Below are positions 8,401 through 9,082 of a stretch of DNA of 9,082 nucleotides, one piece after another. This DNA is from CAYOEZ01 sp964402955 (GTDB lineage: Bacteria > Chloroflexota > DTOL01 > DAOUCN01): assembly GCA_964402955.1 (NCBI GenBank), contig CAYOEZ010000200.1, positions 1 to 9,082 of the forward strand, in the 5' to 3' direction. A program made the translations under genes and the position numbers. How positions within the stretch are numbered: position 1 is the first letter of the stretch; each line of letters begins with the position of its first letter. The notes below the pieces were generated by a model, which saw only the letters and a program-made list of their open reading frames with translations, had not been told where the DNA came from and did no database searches.

Positions 8401-8626
8401 CATTGGCGAGGGCGAGGGCCATTGATCCTGCCTGTGCGGCGGCCGTGCGGGTGAGTCCCGCGCCGCCGGCTGTGATCACAAGAACGATGCCTGTCAGCGT
8501 GAGTACCATCTTGAAGAGCAAGCGCCGCCACGTGTATTCCTGTGTGTCGGTCATTGTGCCACGACGCCGTGGTGGGTCTGATGTCACGCCAGCGTGACGA
8601 ACAAAGCGCATAGATCGAGTTACCAC
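5483..8626 (-). CDS. Secreted zinc metalloprotease (metzincin, M6-like) with two malectin-like domains
   Basis: 1047 residues from a GTG start chosen because AGAGGAG lies seven bases upstream; an in-frame ATG at 8554 (1023 aa) has no ribosome-binding site. Hydrophobic segment 40-59 and AAAQA cleavage near 66 form a signal peptide with a long N-region. Residues 67-176 are a β-rich propeptide-like part. The catalytic domain is about 177-369: HEMGHGFGLPH (320-330) is the metzincin HExxHxxGxxH zinc site with Glu321 as base, and NVWDVMSG gives the Met-turn (M346). A β-domain to about 506 contains GEPAHIIDADNNG. Then follow Thr/Pro/Ala linker 507-589, malectin-like domain 591-747 (starts LLRVNAGG, VPNGLYQVTLKFAD), linker 749-886, and malectin-like domain 889-1046 (starts VKRVNAGG, VPNGRYDVTMRFTE). 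Inferred: an exported peptidase tethered to glycans. It lies behind a c-di-GMP-I riboswitch. M6-like is the best family guess; the metzincin clan is certain, the family is not. Confidence 0.9.
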   Translation of the reverse strand: MVTRSMRFVRHAGVTSDPPRRRGTMTDTQEYTWRRLLFKMVLTLTGIVLVITAGGAGLTRTAAAQAGSMALALANGDTVSGWLSVIWPDGKTGSPRATTPTYVIFGEQNKATYLAAGSLALRSKDSILSFDRKRVTAQGRLQSLGLDQGGAAIMEADAIALDGSSTVAALPEAVTGSKPWISILCKFSDVAAQPQALSYFQTMLDGAFPHLDHFWREQSYGQANIAGSSAAGWYTLPRPRSGYVTASGLNHGLAARDCTAAADPYVNFRNYVGVNLMFNDDLDGYAWGGTWWLNLDGENKLWYMTWEPPWGYENIAAIAHEMGHGFGLPHSSGTYGDVYDNVWDVMSGVWSYCDLLSNPIYGCIGQGTISYHKDKLGWIAPAQRYVLAANSAASITLERLALPQSNNYLIAQIAIAGTSTRFYTVEARKQAGYDVRVPFNGVVIHDVDLTRGEPAHIIDADNNGNVGDQGSVFTVGETFSDAANKVYVQVLSATATGYTVSIRSGQPAASTATATAAPAATSTQTPTVPLSPTRTATPPAPTATATPQPPTRTATTPPAPTATATPQPATRTATPQLPPSPTSTPPTVALDYLLRVNAGGPAYTDAQGRAWSPDQAFVEGAWGYVNGTDGATTSAISNTADSALYQSERHWPVGANAVYKFVVPNGLYQVTLKFADPVYGTPGLRQFSINIAWVIVSPAFDIAAASGGKNTAVDKTFSTAVTDNLLKIILTQVSGEPMVSAIEIRGIAPLPTATATATTPASTATSTATVTPTNTPAATATATATAERTSTPTITSTSTATKAAATATLTPTRVNTSTPTVAATQTATVAATKTATPAPTNTHTQTPPATQTAAPTATTSPTVPPTPSPTNTFTTVVASPTPGAGTTDFLYVKRVNAGGSVYFDTLGDFWEADRMFSPDGWGYRDGYSAATTANIANTNDDPLFRADHRWYGTADPGYSFTVPNGRYDVTMRFTEQNQFRIGGRLFGINIEGTTVLANFDIFRSAGGAYLAVDRVFTVNVDDGVLDISFVKNVAKPKVDAIRIQQLP
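5969..6382 (-). other. Thr/Pro/Ala linker 2 (138 residues)
   Basis: Residues 749-886, an unusually long low-complexity stretch dominated by TAT, TPT and AAT units. It joins the two malectin-like domains and gives the distal domain a long reach. It is likely disordered and a candidate for O-glycosylation. Confidence 0.85.
6860..7108 (-). repeat. Thr/Pro/Ala linker 1 with a 57-bp tandem repeat
   Basis: Residues 507-589, low-complexity linker between the protease part and the first malectin-like domain. Within 6902-7015 a 19-residue unit (PPAPTATATPQPPTRTATT) occurs twice in tandem with two differences at the protein level (PPT to PAT and a final T to P). The DNA copies are nearly identical, which indicates a recent duplication. 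Confidence 0.8.
7637..7669 (-). other. Zinc-binding active site HExxHxxGxxH
   Basis: Encodes HEMGHGFGLPH, with three His zinc ligands (320, 324, 330) and catalytic Glu321. The Met-turn M346 lies 16 residues downstream. All key residues are intact, so the enzyme should be active. Confidence 0.95.
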
Positions 8627-8633
8627 TACTGGG

Positions 8634-8640
8634 CTCCTCT
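8634..8640 (-). promoter_or_regulatory. Shine-Dalgarno that selects the GTG start of the metalloprotease
   Basis: The minus strand reads AGAGGAG, seven bases before GTG at 8626. The downstream in-frame ATGs at 8611 (spacing 22) and 8554 have no comparable site. Confidence 0.8.
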
Positions 8641-8941
8641 TGTCTCTACGTCGCTTCGTCACACGGTGCAGCCGGCTTCTCGTTCGTGTCAGCCCGCTAC
8701 AAGTAACAAAAAACGACGTCCCACTGATACCGCCACGCGAGGCGGATCCATGGACGTCGTCAGCACAATCAGCACGATAACTGGTTTTCTTGTGCGCACG
8801 CCGCTGGTCCGAGCCCCGATGGCAGTCCCCACATAACACAGCCGATGGAACTGGCAGGTGGGACGCATGGCCCGGTTGCCGGCGCGCTCAACGAAGGTCA
8901 ACAGACCGCGGCGGCTGCCGTTGACAGGCATAGCAAAACAA
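8641..8941 (-). other. Long 5' leader of the metalloprotease gene (non-coding)
   Basis: About 300 bases between the riboswitch terminator and the Shine-Dalgarno. Besides the second terminator-like hairpin it contains a segment (8856-8881) whose transcript is complementary to the aptamer core. No credible gene was seen: the open frame running through it has no ribosome-binding site and no recognisable features. Confidence 0.6.
8708..8760 (-). terminator. Second terminator-like hairpin in the metalloprotease leader
   Basis: Minus-strand arms ACGACGTCC (8760-8752) and GGACGTCGT (8721-8713) pair perfectly over 9 bp and enclose an inner hairpin CCGCC/GGCGG (8745-8741 with 8734-8730). The structure is followed at once by a run of U (8712-8708, continuing a T from the stem). 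It lies about 80 nt upstream of the start codon, so transcripts passing the riboswitch terminator must read through it too. It could be a further regulatory terminator or a processing hairpin. Confidence 0.7.
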
Positions 8942-8967
8942 AACCCGACTCTTGGTAGAGTCGGGTT
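8935..8967 (-). terminator. Intrinsic terminator of the c-di-GMP-I riboswitch
   Basis: Minus-strand stem AACCCGACTC (8967-8958), loop TACCAA, and GAGTCGGGTT (8951-8942) pair perfectly over 10 bp and are followed by TTTGTTTT. This is the expression platform. Its 5' arm overlaps the segment CGGCAACCCG (8971-8962), which can instead pair with the aptamer's 3' closing strand. Confidence 0.9.
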
Positions 8968-8996
8968 GCCGCCGCGTGGAAAAGAAGCTGCTGAGT

Positions 8997-9072
8997 CGGC
9001 AACCCGGCTATCCTCGCCATTATGCGTTAGGACCCGTGGCTTTGCGTCCCCACCTTACGATGGGTTTGCCTT
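8997..9072 (-). ncRNA. Cyclic di-GMP-I (GEMM-I) riboswitch aptamer
   Basis: Read on the minus strand. P1a pairs GGCAA (9070-9066) with UUGCC (9002-8998). P1b is CCCAUC-GUAA-GGUGGG (9064-9049) with a GNRA tetraloop. The conserved core GGGACGCAAAGCC spans 9050-9038. P2 pairs GUCCU (9033-9029) with AGGAU (9014-9010), followed by the characteristic UAGCCGGGUUGCCG. This is the GEMM-I consensus, with the GNRA loop expected to dock on the P2 tetraloop receptor. The first gene downstream is the secreted metalloprotease. The promoter must lie beyond the right edge of the window. Confidence 0.95.
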
Positions 9073-9082
9073 TATCGCTCAC

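Noticed and set aside
8515..8530. Twin-arginine (Tat) signal at WRRLLFK of the protease
   Set aside because: It resembles RRxFLK but the order of F and L is reversed and the preceding S/T is displaced; an ordinary Sec signal is the simpler reading.
8627..8839. Longer N-terminus of the metalloprotease, from an ATG at 8839
   Set aside because: It would place the second terminator hairpin inside the coding region, adds a sequence without domain features, and lacks a Shine-Dalgarno; the GTG at 8626 has one.
8856..8881. A second, plus-strand c-di-GMP-I aptamer
   Set aside because: Only the AGGTGGGACGC core and a GGTTGCCG end are present; P2, the AAAGCC sequence and the 5' GGCAAACC strand are missing. 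There is also no gene on the plus strand to control.
8689..8931. 80-residue minus-strand open frame in the leader, starting just after the riboswitch terminator
   Set aside because: No ribosome-binding site, Arg-rich composition typical of chance frames in GC-rich DNA, and it runs through the second terminator hairpin. A regulatory leader peptide cannot be excluded but nothing supports it.

Overview
The window looks like a chromosomal segment of a Gram-positive-type or monoderm bacterium, most likely a Chloroflexota (Anaerolineae/Caldilineae-like) genome. This is inferred from style, not from a marker gene. The clues are secreted multidomain proteins with long Thr/Pro/Ala linkers (PTATPT-type), a C-terminal tail of the YLPVILxxY kind, and moderately high G+C. 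Everything recognisable is read from the minus strand.

From right to left (the direction of transcription): at 8935-9075 there is a cyclic di-GMP-I (GEMM-I) riboswitch followed by an intrinsic terminator. The aptamer's closing strand can alternatively pair with the 5' part of that terminator, so a ligand-OFF transcriptional switch is predicted. A leader of about 300 nt follows. It holds a second terminator-like hairpin (8708-8760) and a segment antisense to the aptamer core. Then comes a secreted zinc metalloprotease (5483-8626, GTG start with a good Shine-Dalgarno), with a HExxHxxGxxH metzincin domain and two malectin-like carbohydrate-binding domains on long linkers. It ends at a perfect 40-bp palindrome that acts as a terminator on the minus strand.

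The 5113-5416 spacer is a nested set of inverted repeats: a possible MITE and two REP-like palindromes built on GTCATTGCGAG/GAAGCAAT. Left of it an extended -10 promoter drives a second, very large secreted protein (52-4968, 1638 aa). This is a mosaic of P-domain-like, SdrD-B-like, two DUF11-like, galactose-binding-like, degenerate C39-like peptidase, cohesin-like, dockerin and second cohesin-like modules. The first 20 bases look like the edge of another dispersed repeat.

Taken together, the window suggests a c-di-GMP-controlled extracellular protease encoded next to a large surface or matrix protein. The layout recalls the Clostridioides difficile PPEP-1/adhesin pair, where a c-di-GMP-I OFF switch controls a secreted metalloprotease. 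Functional coupling of the two genes here is inference.
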